Positions 48,434 to 57,993 of a stretch of DNA of 64,000 bases are shown here, one piece after another. Under the pieces are notes generated by a model, which worked only from the letters and a program-made list of their open reading frames with translations, ran no database searches and was not told where the DNA came from. The translations under genes were made by a program, and so were the position numbers. The stretch is from Mucilaginibacter sp. 14171R-50 (GTDB taxonomy: Bacteria > Bacteroidota > Bacteroidia > Sphingobacteriales > Sphingobacteriaceae), in the NCBI RefSeq assembly GCF_010093045.1, contig NZ_CP048115.1, positions 4,216,001-4,280,000 on the forward strand. The letters are read 5' to 3'. How positions within the stretch are numbered: the first letter of the stretch is position 1; each line of letters starts with the position of its first letter.

Positions 48434-49642
48434 TTATTTCCGGGCAAATACCTTATACCTTTTCATGGCTTCTACAAAATAGTAATCGGCATAAGTGAGC
48501 GGTACATCTATTTCTGTACCGGCCGGGAAATGGCCAACGCTATGCTTTAATATAAAACCGCCGTTGGTACCAATAGCGGCACGGTAGTGCGATGATGATA
48601 ACGTTTTAATAACCGATTCGGCCGTATTAAAATATCGCCGTCCATCGGCTTTATTGGTGTATTTGCAAAGCTCTAACAAAGCCGAAGCCATAATTGCCCC
48701 GGCAGATGCATCGCGCAGCGCATTTGGGATATTGGGCGCGTTAAAATCCCAGTAGGGTATTTTATCTGCAGGGAGGTTAGGGTTATCCAGTATAAATTTG
48801 GCAATATTATTAGCCTGGTCGAGGTATTTTTTGTCGCCGGTTTCGCGGTACATTACGGTAAAGCCATACAAGCCCCACACCTGCCCCCTTGCCCACGCCG
48901 ATTCGTTTGCAAAGCCCTGTGCGGTTTTCTTTTCCTGCACGGCGCCTGTTTCGGGGTTGTAGTTTATTACGTGGTACGAGCTATAATCCGGCCGGTAATG
49001 GTTTTTGATGGTTGTATTGGCATGCGTTACCGCTATTTTATAATAGCTGGAATCGCCGGTCACCCTGGTAGCCCAAAACAGCAGTTCGAGGTTCATCATA
49101 TTATCAATGATCACCAAAAAATCAGATGGCTTGCTATCCCACGATTTAATGGCCCCTACCTTAGGGTTAAAGCGGGTTGACAGGGATTTGGCGCTATTTA
49201 TCAATATCTGTTTATACTGCGGCGTTGGGTTTAACCTGTTTGCTGTACCAAAGCTGCAATACATCATAAAACCCAGGTCGTGCGTGTGGGTGTTATATTG
49301 CTCTTTTGCCAATAATGCCAGCATGCGGTCTGCCTCGTCTATAAGGAACTTGCCGGGTATCTCTTCGTAGAGGTTTAAAAGTGTGCCGGGGTAAAAACCG
49401 CTGCACCACCACCCCGAACCACTGTTTTCCTGTTTACCGGTTTCCGGGTGATAGGTTTTGGGGAACTCCTCTGCATTTAACTTGCCGGCCAGCACTTTAT
49501 ATTGGGCATCGGCAACAGCTAAGTCCTTTTTAATAATTGCCAACACAGCGGGCTTTGGTGTAAATTTATTTTGTTGCTGGGCCACACCCGGCAGGCAAAA
49601 AAGCAAACAAGCGGCTGCACAGGCAAGGTTTTTAAGTTTCAT
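48434..49642 (-). CDS. Glycoside hydrolase family 88 (unsaturated glucuronyl hydrolase)
   Basis: 402 residues with a signal peptide (NLACAAACLLFCLPGVAQQ). GH88 enzymes remove the unsaturated uronic acid made by polysaccharide lyases. Motifs are SGWWCSGFYPGTLLN, FMMYCSFGTANRL, VIIDNMMNLELLFWA with the catalytic Asp, and SAWARGQVWGLYGFT. Secreted to the periplasm. No lyase or other GH is close, so the substrate polymer is not known. The gene begins 21 bp after the FAD oxidoreductase gene. Confidence 0.94.
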   Translation of the reverse strand: MKLKNLACAAACLLFCLPGVAQQQNKFTPKPAVLAIIKKDLAVADAQYKVLAGKLNAEEFPKTYHPETGKQENSGSGWWCSGFYPGTLLNLYEEIPGKFLIDEADRMLALLAKEQYNTHTHDLGFMMYCSFGTANRLNPTPQYKQILINSAKSLSTRFNPKVGAIKSWDSKPSDFLVIIDNMMNLELLFWATRVTGDSSYYKIAVTHANTTIKNHYRPDYSSYHVINYNPETGAVQEKKTAQGFANESAWARGQVWGLYGFTVMYRETGDKKYLDQANNIAKFILDNPNLPADKIPYWDFNAPNIPNALRDASAGAIMASALLELCKYTNKADGRRYFNTAESVIKTLSSSHYRAAIGTNGGFILKHSVGHFPAGTEIDVPLTYADYYFVEAMKRYKVFARK

Positions 49643-49662
49643 TTATCTTAGGTTTGGAAAGG

Positions 49663-51111
49663 CTATAAACCAGGCACATTAATATCAAATATATCTTTTA
49701 AAGCCTTTTTGGCGGCATAGTATCCGCACATGCCATGCACCCCACCACCCGGGGGCGTTGAAGCCGAACAAATATACAGCCCCTTTTGCGATGTTTGATA
49801 AGGTGAATAACGTAAGGCCGGGCGGGTAAAAAGCTGTCCGATATCTATTACCCCGCCATTAATGTCGCCGCCTATGTAATTGGGGTTGTATTCCTCCATC
49901 TGCACAGTATCCATGGTATGTTTAGCCAAAATAATATCCCTAAAGCCGGGCGCATAGCGCTCAACCTGTTTTTCAATCGCAGCCGTCATATCTTTGGTCG
50001 ACCCGCCGGGCACATGGCAATACGCCCATGCGGTGTGCTTTCCTTGTGGCGCGCGCGTATCGTCAAACAAACTTTGCTGTGCCAGTAACACAAATGGCTT
50101 ATCCGGGTGTTTGCCCGACCATGTTTGTTTTTCGGCATCCCGTATCTCATTCAGCGTATTACCAATATGTACCGTCCCCGCTTTTCTGCAGGTTTCAGAA
50201 CTAAAAGGTATGGGGTCGCTAAGGGCCCAGTCAACCTTGTAAACGCCTACACCATAGCGGTAACGCTCCAGCTGCCATTTGTATAGGGCCGAAAATTTGT
50301 GACCCGCTATTTGCAACAATTGCTTTGGGGTGATATCAAACAAAACAGCATGGGCAGATGGCAGCTGATCTAACGATTTGATATAGGTGTCCGTTTGTAT
50401 ATGGCCGCCCAATGATGTGAAATGGGCCGCCAGCGCATTTGCAATGCTGTTTGAGCCGCCTTGCGGAACGGGCCAACCCTGCAGGTGCCCGGCGGCCAGT
50501 AAAACCAGCGCGATAGCCGATGTTGCCATATTGGTTAAAGGCTGCATGCTGTGTGCTGCCATACCTGCCAGTAACGCTTTTGCCTGCTTGGTTTTAAATT
50601 TATTGGCCAGTAACGTTGCCGGTTTAATCGCGTTAAAACCAAAGCTTGCCATAGCCAGCGGGTGCTTCGGAAAATGCAGCGGGCCTAATACATCAGTATC
50701 AATTAACGACCAGTTTTTTGTTACCGACAGCATGAGGCTTTTATACGCGTCTTCATCTGCGCCAAGCTGGTGCGCTGTTGCATCAATACTGCGGCATAAA
50801 ACAGCTGGATTGCCGTGCTCAAGCGGATGAGCGGCATCAACTTCGGGGTATATGTAGTTAAGGCCATGTGCGGCCAGCGGGAGTGTTTTAAAAAAAGGGG
50901 AAGCTGCCGCAAGCGGGTGTATAGCCGAGCATATATCATGCTTAAAGCCAGGCAGCGTCAGCTCGGCCGTACGCAGGCCTCCTCCTATTTGGCTTTTACC
51001 CTCTATTAATAAAACCGAAAGACCGTTTTGCTGCATTAGTATAGCTGCCGCCAGCCCGTTTGGGCCCGAACCAACTACGATAGCATCAAAATCTCTTTTC
51101 TCGCGGGGCAT
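49663..51111 (-). CDS. NAD(P)/FAD-dependent oxidoreductase (phytoene-dehydrogenase type)
   Basis: 482 residues. FAD-binding AIVVGSGPNGLAAAIL and LLIEGKSQIGGGLRT begin the protein; SASTPPGGGVHGMCGYYA near the C-terminus completes the FAD site. Central region contains VPQGGSNSIANALAAHF. The class includes carotenoid desaturases and FAD-linked NADPH enzymes; no carotenoid genes lie here. It is 9 bp downstream of the NIPSNAP gene, so they are probably co-transcribed. Confidence 0.9.
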   Translation of the reverse strand: MPREKRDFDAIVVGSGPNGLAAAILMQQNGLSVLLIEGKSQIGGGLRTAELTLPGFKHDICSAIHPLAAASPFFKTLPLAAHGLNYIYPEVDAAHPLEHGNPAVLCRSIDATAHQLGADEDAYKSLMLSVTKNWSLIDTDVLGPLHFPKHPLAMASFGFNAIKPATLLANKFKTKQAKALLAGMAAHSMQPLTNMATSAIALVLLAAGHLQGWPVPQGGSNSIANALAAHFTSLGGHIQTDTYIKSLDQLPSAHAVLFDITPKQLLQIAGHKFSALYKWQLERYRYGVGVYKVDWALSDPIPFSSETCRKAGTVHIGNTLNEIRDAEKQTWSGKHPDKPFVLLAQQSLFDDTRAPQGKHTAWAYCHVPGGSTKDMTAAIEKQVERYAPGFRDIILAKHTMDTVQMEEYNPNYIGGDINGGVIDIGQLFTRPALRYSPYQTSQKGLYICSASTPPGGGVHGMCGYYAAKKALKDIFDINVPGL

Positions 51112-51120
51112 TATGGCATT

Positions 51121-51906
51121 TTAAAAATCCGAATAAGGTGTTGGGTATAAAAAGAGTATGTCTGCTTTAGACACGTTGTTCTGAAATTCTTTCCGCCCCG
51201 ACAGATCTTTCCATTGCGCATCTTTTCCAAAAGCGTCCCAATGTTTATCCCTGTCGGCCCTATCATTGAAAGTGGTCAAATACATCAGGTTAGGCATATG
51301 GCTGCCGGCAATTACGCTGCCATAAAATACGGGGTTAAAGCCAAGCCTGTCAAAAAGGTCAGTTTCGCCGCTGTTAAACATCCGGACTTTATTATAATGA
51401 AGCACTTCGGTAGGGCTTTCGTAACTGCGCAACTCATAAACGCGTTTTGCCCTGTCGCCCGTTAGTTTTATAGCCAGCGGCCGGGGGCGTGTAACAAAAG
51501 CGCTGAGGATGATGGTTTCGATGCGGCTGTAAGCCGGCTTATTGTACGCAGCATTGGTATAATCCTGATTATTAACCGCCATTGTATTGGGCGCTTCTGC
51601 GTTAAACGTTTCAATGCTTTTCCAGTTCTTAAAAGGGATAAAGAGATATATTTTTCGGTCTGCGGTATCCGTTTCAATGGGCTTAAATACCCCAACATTG
51701 CTAAATCCCTTTTGATGAAGCATAGGCAAATAACTGGTTTTTAAGTAGCTATCCAATATACTTTCCTGCTCCGGAGTTTTAAAGTGATATATTTTTATCT
51801 GGTAATAATACCCGGACGGCGACGGACCGGCGCTTAATACCGCCGGAATAAAAAGGAGTGTTAGCGCCACTGCCGCGCGGTGCAATAGCTTTTTATATAA
51901 TAACAT
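51121..51906 (-). CDS. NIPSNAP-domain secreted protein
   Basis: 261 residues. Signal peptide (AALTLLFIPAVLSAGPS). Two ferredoxin-like NIPSNAP halves: YYYQIKIYHFKTPEQESILD, FSNVGVFKPIETDTADRKIYLFIPF and KRVYELRSYESPTEV, FFNSGE-type segment, ...PNLMYLTTFNDRADRDKHWD. These small dimeric alpha/beta barrels are of unknown function; several are near oxidoreductases in Bacteroidota. It precedes the FAD oxidoreductase gene on the same strand. Confidence 0.88.
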   Translation of the reverse strand: MLLYKKLLHRAAVALTLLFIPAVLSAGPSPSGYYYQIKIYHFKTPEQESILDSYLKTSYLPMLHQKGFSNVGVFKPIETDTADRKIYLFIPFKNWKSIETFNAEAPNTMAVNNQDYTNAAYNKPAYSRIETIILSAFVTRPRPLAIKLTGDRAKRVYELRSYESPTEVLHYNKVRMFNSGETDLFDRLGFNPVFYGSVIAGSHMPNLMYLTTFNDRADRDKHWDAFGKDAQWKDLSGRKEFQNNVSKADILFLYPTPYSDF

Positions 51907-51961
51907 GGCAGATTTTATTTGTGATGGCTAATATATCAAATAATATATAGCTAACATACCG

Positions 51962-54900
51962 CTAAACAGCTTTGTTTGCGTCCCACCCGGCAAGGGTGTC
52001 CATCAGTTCCTGCAGTTTAAGTGGTTTGCTGAGGTATCCGTTCATACCAGCTTTCAGGCACACTTCCTTATCTTCTGTCATGGCATTAGCTGTCATGGCT
52101 ATTATAGCGGGCTGGTGCTCCATGTTCTGGCGGACAAAACGGGTTGCCTCCAGGCCGTCCATTTCGGGCATTTGTACATCCATCAATACCAGGTTATACT
52201 TTTTGCTTATCATTGCGTTTATAGCCTCGTGCCCGTTCTCAACAATATCGGGCTTATAACCCATTTTATTCAGTATATATTTTGCCAGCTTTTGATTGAT
52301 AGCGTTATCCTCCGCTATCAATATGCTCATGGGGTGATGTTTGGCAAAATCTTCAGAAAACGGCGTTTTAATTGCCTGTACTTCTGTGTTGACATTGCTG
52401 TTTAATTTTAATTGTTCTATAACATGCTTGTACAGCGCCTGGTGCTTGGTAGGTTTTGTTAAGGCTACATTAAACAGGTGCGCGTTTTTACGGCTCTGCT
52501 CGTTACCCATTGAGGTAAGCAGGATTATTGGCACCTGGCTTTGTTCGCGTATTTTACGCGCAAGTTCCACGCCATCTATACCGGGCATATTCATATCTGA
52601 TATCACCAGGTGAACAGGTTTGTTGTTTTCCAGTTGTTGTAAGGCATCCATACCCGATGATGCCATTACGGGGATAAAATTCCATTGCTTCAGCTGCTCC
52701 TCCAGGATATCACGATTGGTACTGTTATCGTCAACAACCAGTATGCGCTTATTTTGCACTTCGGCGGCATTAAGGTGTACATAATTGCGCTGCGCTTTTA
52801 CCCCCGCTTTAGCCGATATATTGAACGAAAAGGTTGTACCCTTACCCACCTGGCTTTTAACGCTGATATCTCCGCCCATCAGATTAACCAGCTTTTCGCT
52901 TATCACCAGCCCCAGCCCTGTACCGCCGTATTTACGGGTAGTACTTGAGTCGACCTGCGAAAACGCCTTAAACAGCTTATCGATCTTATTCGGCGGGATA
53001 CCTATGCCCGTATCGCGTATCTCGAAAAGCAGATCAAAGTGTTTATCCTGATTGCCTTTTAACTTTACGCAAATAAAAACCTCTCCTTTGGATGTAAATT
53101 TGATAGCATTGCCAACCAGGTTGATCAATACCTGCCTCAGGCGAAAGGCATCTGCAATGATCTGCGATGGCACATTATGTTCTACCTGGTAAACCAGGTC
53201 GAGGTTTGCCCGGGCGGCCTTTTCGGCAAATACATCAAGTACGGCCTCAATACAATCCCGCAGGTCAAAGTCCTGTTCGTCAAGCTCCATATTGCCCGAT
53301 TCGATCTTCGAAAAATCGAGTATATCGTTGATAACGTTCAGCAAAGTGTCGCCGCATGTTTTTATGGTTTCGGTGTACTCCTGCTGCTCGGTGTTCAACG
53401 GCGTATTGGCCAATAACGTGGCCATACCCATAACACCATTCATAGGTGTGCGTATCTCGTGGCTCATGGTGGCCAGGAAAATGCTTTTTGCCTTATTGGC
53501 CTTTTCGGCATCTTCGCGGGCCTTTTCGGCATCCTCGCGCAATACACGTTCGTCGTTCGTCATTTGGGCAAGCCGCACGGTGCGTTCTTCTACCTGTTTC
53601 TCCAGTATGGCCTTTTGTGCTTTAATGGCCCGTAAGCGAATAATAAATATGGCGTATATAAGCAATCCGACAAATAGCAGCGCGAGCGTTTTAAACCACC
53701 AGGTTAACCAGAACGGCGGTTTGCTAATAATTTCGAGCCCGGTGGTAACCGGCGACCATGCACCGGTGGTGTTTTGATATTTTAGCTTGAAAACATACGT
53801 GCCCGCGGGCAAATTGGTATAAGTTGCCGTATTGCGCGCGCCTACATAATTCCATTCCTTATCAAAGCCTTCAAGTATGTAAGCGTACCGTTTTTTATCG
53901 GTAGATGTAAAATCGAGCGCGGCAAATTCAAGTGATATAACCGACTGCTTATGATTAAGCGTTATCGACCTGGTATCGGATATATCCTGCTTAAGCGGCG
54001 AGGGGTCTTTTGCATCTTTAGCGGGCGCCACGTTTTTATTGAACAGCCTGAACGCTGTTATCACCAGCGGGGCAAAGCCCTGCGGTTTTAATATTTGGCC
54101 GGGTCTAAACGCATTAAAGCCATTTATACCGCCAAAATACAACCTGTCGTCCTTCCCTTTAAACGCCGAGTGGGATTTAAATTCGTTATCCTGCAGGCCA
54201 TCTTCAATGGTATAATTTTTAAAAATGCGCTTTACCGGGTCAAATGACGACAGCCCGTTGTTGGTACTGATCCATAACTTCCCCTCGTCATCTTCCCTTG
54301 CCGCGTAAATGATATCACTGGGCAAACCATCCTTTTTTGTAAAAACAGTAAAATGTTTGGTAACCGGGTTAAACAGGTTAAGGCCCGAAAATGTGCTAAG
54401 CCACAGGTTACCCTTGCTATCCTCGAAGATATCAGGGATGTTATCATTGCTTATGCTGTTTTTTTTACTGTCAAAAACAAATCTTGTAAATTTACCGGTC
54501 TTCCTGTCCAGCAGGTTCAGGCCGCCATCAAAGGTACCCACCCAAAGGTTGTTATTGCTGTCTTCCAGCAGCGAGTAAACCCTGTCGCTGCTTAAGCTGT
54601 GAGGGTCATTCCGATCATTTTTATAATTAATAAACCTTCCCGTTTTTTTATTGTAATGGCTCAAACCCGTATTATAAGTACCTATCCAGGCGGTGTGGTC
54701 TTTTGATTGTATAAGCGCGTAAATATTATTGCCGCTTAAGCTGTTAGGGTTATTGGGGTCATTTTTAAGGTTTGTAAAAACATTTGTTTTCGGATTAAAA
54801 ATACTGAGGCCGTCTGCCCAGGTGCCTATCCAAAAGTCGCCTTCAAAATCCTGGTTAACTGTAAGTACATAATTGCCGGCAATGCTGTTGCTGGTGTTAT

Positions 54901-56116
54901 TTTTTTTGTAGTGAATGATAGTGCCCTTTTTATTATCAAATTTATTAAGGCCACCGCCATCGGTACCTACCCATAAATTCCGTTCATTATCTTCATACAG
55001 GGCCAGCACAAAATCGTTTGACAGGCTGTTGCTTAACGAACTATGCCTGTAATGTGCAAAGCTTTCGGTGCTGCGCTTAAAAACATTAATGCCCCCGCTG
55101 TATGCGCCAAGCCACATGTTGCCCAACCTGTCTTTACAAATGCTGTAAAGCGTATTACCGTTAATGCTGTTCTTATCAATATCATCATGTTGGTAATAGC
55201 TGATAACGCCTGTTTCGGGGTTTAAAATGCAAAGGCCGCCGTTATCACTCCCTATCCATAGGTTACCATTCTCGTCGGAATTTAAGCAATAGATATTGTT
55301 GCTTGATATGGTGTTTTTAACGTTCTCTTTATGCTGATACCGAACAAAAGTATTGCTCTTTGCATCATACATGTTAAGGCCGGCGTTTTGCGTGCCTACC
55401 CACAACCGCTGCTTTTTATCTTCAAAAATACAGCTGATATTATTGCTCGAGATGCTTTTGGGGCTTTGCAGATCGTACTGAAACTTTTTGAACGTACCCG
55501 TTTTTTTATTTAGCAGGTGCAGGCCGCCGGCAAAAGTGCCTGCCCAAATATTCAGCGCGGCATCCTGATACACAAAGCTTACGTTATTATCGCTAAGGCT
55601 GCCCGGGTCGTTATCAATATGCTTATAATGTTTTACGGTGTTAGCGCGGGTATCCAAGTAGTCAAGCCCACCCTGGCCCGCTATCCAGATGTTGTTTTTT
55701 TCGTCAACAACCAGCTTATTTAGGATGTTATTAGCGAGGGTATTGCTGTTTTTATCGTCGTGTTTGTATTGAATGATGCGGCCGCTTTTGCGCTCAAGCT
55801 TATTTAGGCCGATGATGGTAGCAACCCAAATATTGCCTTCCTTATCTTCGGCTATATCGGCCACCATACTGCTTGATAATGATTGCGGGCTCTGGGCATC
55901 ATGCCTGTAGGTAGTAAACGTATAACCGTCGTACTTGTTAAGCCCGTCGCGTGTGCCTATCCACATAAAACCGCGGCTATCCTGTATAATGGTGGCCACA
56001 TTTATTTGCGACAATCCCTCACCTGTACCAATATGCTCGAACTTTAAGCTTTGATTTTGACCAAAGCCACTTAAAGTGCAAAGCAATAAAATGAAAAAAA
56101 TAAGATGTTTATACAT
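51962..56116 (-). CDS. Hybrid two-component propeller sensor kinase with two receivers
   Basis: Start at 56116 (MYKHLIFFILLLCTLSGFGQ) is preferred, giving a signal peptide; 1384 residues. The external part has 14 or so repeats of the two-component regulator propeller (GFMWIGTRDGLNKYDG, NIWVATIIGLNK, and so on, about 40-690), then a Y_Y_Y domain and a membrane helix (LTWWFKTLALLFVGLLIYAI). Inside are a coiled coil, HisKA (ATMSHEIRTPMNGV), HATPase (GNAIKFTSKG; TRKYGGTGLGL), and two receivers (ILVVDDNSTNRD, DMNMPG; ILIAEDNAINQK, DVQMPEM). Unlike typical HTCS proteins there is no C-terminal AraC helix-turn-helix. It lies upstream of the sugar operon end and may sense glycan fragments. Confidence 0.93.
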   Translation of the reverse strand: MYKHLIFFILLLCTLSGFGQNQSLKFEHIGTGEGLSQINVATIIQDSRGFMWIGTRDGLNKYDGYTFTTYRHDAQSPQSLSSSMVADIAEDKEGNIWVATIIGLNKLERKSGRIIQYKHDDKNSNTLANNILNKLVVDEKNNIWIAGQGGLDYLDTRANTVKHYKHIDNDPGSLSDNNVSFVYQDAALNIWAGTFAGGLHLLNKKTGTFKKFQYDLQSPKSISSNNISCIFEDKKQRLWVGTQNAGLNMYDAKSNTFVRYQHKENVKNTISSNNIYCLNSDENGNLWIGSDNGGLCILNPETGVISYYQHDDIDKNSINGNTLYSICKDRLGNMWLGAYSGGINVFKRSTESFAHYRHSSLSNSLSNDFVLALYEDNERNLWVGTDGGGLNKFDNKKGTIIHYKKNNTSNSIAGNYVLTVNQDFEGDFWIGTWADGLSIFNPKTNVFTNLKNDPNNPNSLSGNNIYALIQSKDHTAWIGTYNTGLSHYNKKTGRFINYKNDRNDPHSLSSDRVYSLLEDSNNNLWVGTFDGGLNLLDRKTGKFTRFVFDSKKNSISNDNIPDIFEDSKGNLWLSTFSGLNLFNPVTKHFTVFTKKDGLPSDIIYAAREDDEGKLWISTNNGLSSFDPVKRIFKNYTIEDGLQDNEFKSHSAFKGKDDRLYFGGINGFNAFRPGQILKPQGFAPLVITAFRLFNKNVAPAKDAKDPSPLKQDISDTRSITLNHKQSVISLEFAALDFTSTDKKRYAYILEGFDKEWNYVGARNTATYTNLPAGTYVFKLKYQNTTGAWSPVTTGLEIISKPPFWLTWWFKTLALLFVGLLIYAIFIIRLRAIKAQKAILEKQVEERTVRLAQMTNDERVLREDAEKAREDAEKANKAKSIFLATMSHEIRTPMNGVMGMATLLANTPLNTEQQEYTETIKTCGDTLLNVINDILDFSKIESGNMELDEQDFDLRDCIEAVLDVFAEKAARANLDLVYQVEHNVPSQIIADAFRLRQVLINLVGNAIKFTSKGEVFICVKLKGNQDKHFDLLFEIRDTGIGIPPNKIDKLFKAFSQVDSSTTRKYGGTGLGLVISEKLVNLMGGDISVKSQVGKGTTFSFNISAKAGVKAQRNYVHLNAAEVQNKRILVVDDNSTNRDILEEQLKQWNFIPVMASSGMDALQQLENNKPVHLVISDMNMPGIDGVELARKIREQSQVPIILLTSMGNEQSRKNAHLFNVALTKPTKHQALYKHVIEQLKLNSNVNTEVQAIKTPFSEDFAKHHPMSILIAEDNAINQKLAKYILNKMGYKPDIVENGHEAINAMISKKYNLVLMDVQMPEMDGLEATRFVRQNMEHQPAIIAMTANAMTEDKEVCLKAGMNGYLSKPLKLQELMDTLAGWDANKAV

Positions 56117-56219
56117 TAATTCAGGTTGTGCAGCAGTGAAAACAGCACGACTAATTGGCTTACAGTGGTTATACGGCAAACCCTACAATAAGTTTAAGAT
56201 AAATAAGATACAAAAACAA

Positions 56220-56248
56220 AAAAAGCTTACCGGGATGGTAAGCTTTTT
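56220..56248 (-). terminator. Strong bidirectional terminator
   Basis: AAAAAGCTTACC (56220-56231) and GGTAAGCTTTTT (56237-56248) form a perfect 12-bp stem with a 5-base loop. On the minus strand a long T tract follows, ending the DUF1080 operon 20 bp after its stop; the plus strand also has T after the stem. Confidence 0.85.
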
Positions 56249-56268
56249 ATAAATTTTTAATTAGGTGA

Positions 56269-57036
56269 TTAAAGTTCCCTAACCCATATGTTGCGAAAGC
56301 TAAGCGGTTCGCTTTTATCGCCGTGCGCCTGTAATTTTATAGGTGCGGGGCCGTGTGCCTGCCTGTAACCCGGCTTGCCGATATATTGTGTAGGGCCCAA
56401 AAGTTCAACATTGTTCTCAACCAGTACGCCGTTAAATAAAACGGTTACGCGGGCCGGGGTTTTAACCTTATCGCCATCAAATGTTGGGGCGGTCCAGATC
56501 ACGTCGTAGGTGTTCCAAACGCCTGGTGGCTTTGTAGGGTTTGCTAAGGGGATGAATTGTTTATAAATACTGCCCGCCATGCCGTTAACATAGGTTTTGT
56601 TATTATACGAATCTAAAACCTGCAGCTCGTACCCGGCATCGCCTTTGCCAATAGAGGCTAAAAAAACACCGCTGTTACCGCGGCCCTGGCCTGTTCCTGT
56701 AATGTTTGCGGGCACCTTCCACTCAATGTGTAACTGGTAGCTACCAAAACTTTTTTTGGTTTCGATATTACCTGATGATTTATTCACCGTCAACACATCG
56801 CCTTTTACGTCCCATTTGGCATCGCCGCCGCTGGCAACATCTTTCCATTGGCTAAGGCCCGATTTGCCGTCAAACAAAATTATGGCGTCTGACGGGGCTT
56901 CGCCCACGGTTTTACCTGCTGTTACTACGTTTGGTACGGGTTCCCATACTTCGGTATCTTCCGGTTTACCGGTTTGTGCATTTGCCATATAGAATCCTCC
57001 TGTAAGCAAAGCTGTTAATATTACCTTGTATTTCAT
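56269..57036 (-). CDS. DUF1080 (3-keto-disaccharide hydrolase-like) protein
   Basis: 255 residues with a signal peptide (YKVILTALLTGGFYMANAQ). The DUF1080 core is IILFDGKSGLSQWKDVASGG, GSYQLHIEWKVPANITGTGQ, GRGNSGVFLASIG, YELQVLDSYNN and INLRN-type end (PLSFRNIWVREL). It is the last gene of the sugar-oxidation operon and is followed by a strong terminator. A second DUF1080 lipoprotein is at 44323-45072. The TIM-barrel and Gfo/Idh/MocA neighbours fit the idea of a 3-keto-glycoside pathway. Confidence 0.93.
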   Translation of the reverse strand: MKYKVILTALLTGGFYMANAQTGKPEDTEVWEPVPNVVTAGKTVGEAPSDAIILFDGKSGLSQWKDVASGGDAKWDVKGDVLTVNKSSGNIETKKSFGSYQLHIEWKVPANITGTGQGRGNSGVFLASIGKGDAGYELQVLDSYNNKTYVNGMAGSIYKQFIPLANPTKPPGVWNTYDVIWTAPTFDGDKVKTPARVTVLFNGVLVENNVELLGPTQYIGKPGYRQAHGPAPIKLQAHGDKSEPLSFRNIWVREL

Positions 57037-57062
57037 TTATTTATAGTTTGTTATTTGCTGAT

Positions 57063-57938
57063 TTATATGTGCAATGAATTTTTCATGTAAGCGCTGCTCT
57101 GCGCAAGGCTCTTGTACGGATCTATATTGGTGTAATTTTCCTGCTCTACAATAAAGTGCTTAATGCCTGCAAGTTTGGCCTTACCCAATATAGTTTTAAA
57201 ATCGATGGTCCCGCTGCCAATTTCGGTGTTCAGTTCGTGGTTACCTTTATCCATATCCTTTACATGCACCATAGCAAAACGGCCCGGGTGCTGCTGAAAT
57301 ATCTTAACAGGATCGTGCCCGGCGCGTACCACCCAATAAATATCCATTTCCATGCTCACCAGCGCCGGGTCGGTCTTAGCTAAAATGGTATCATAAAAAG
57401 TAGTGCCCTCTACCTTTTCCCACTCAAAGTTATGATTATGATAACCCAGTTTTAACCCATGCGATTTGCAAATGGCAGCCGCTTTATTCATCTTGTCGGC
57501 TATCTTGTTAAAATCGGCTGCGGTTTTTATAAAGTTGTGATCTAAGCTTGGTATAACTATATAAGTTTGGCCGGTGGCTAATGCAGCATCAATGTAACTG
57601 TTAAAAATATCCATTTTACCGGTGCCAAAAAACTCATCCAAACCGTAGTGGCCGCTTGGGGTTTTTAAACCATTTGCCTTTAACAACGCGCTAAACTCTT
57701 TTGCCTTAAGTCCCCAGAAACCGTTCTGGGCAGAGTAACCAAAGGTTTCCACCTCGCTGTAGCCAGCCTTGGCAACTTTGGCAATAACGCCCTTTACATC
57801 TTTAGGCAACTGATCGCGCAGGCTATACAGCTGCAGGCCAACACCATTGGGGGTTTTAGCCGATAACAAATTTGGTGCAAGCACCATACCTGCCGAGGCT
57901 AAGCCCGCCTGTGTTAAAAATTTTCTTCTGTTTATCAT
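57063..57938 (-). CDS. TIM-barrel sugar isomerase/epimerase (Tat-exported)
   Basis: 291 residues. A twin-arginine signal (INRRKFLTQAGLASAGMVLA) sends it to the periplasm. The AP2Ec/xylose-isomerase TIM barrel follows: VGLQLYSLRDQL, YSEVETFGYSAQ, KLGYHNHNFEWEKV, VSMEMDIYWVVRAGHDP, FAMVHVKDMDKG and HFIVEQENY, with Glu, Asp and His metal ligands. Similar proteins occur with DUF1080 and Gfo/Idh/MocA. Two more barrel proteins are in this operon. Confidence 0.9.
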   Translation of the reverse strand: MINRRKFLTQAGLASAGMVLAPNLLSAKTPNGVGLQLYSLRDQLPKDVKGVIAKVAKAGYSEVETFGYSAQNGFWGLKAKEFSALLKANGLKTPSGHYGLDEFFGTGKMDIFNSYIDAALATGQTYIVIPSLDHNFIKTAADFNKIADKMNKAAAICKSHGLKLGYHNHNFEWEKVEGTTFYDTILAKTDPALVSMEMDIYWVVRAGHDPVKIFQQHPGRFAMVHVKDMDKGNHELNTEIGSGTIDFKTILGKAKLAGIKHFIVEQENYTNIDPYKSLAQSSAYMKNSLHI

Positions 57939-57993
57939 TTATTTAATTGGTTGATGTAATTGTATTGTATAGACGTAATGCCCGCCTTATGGT

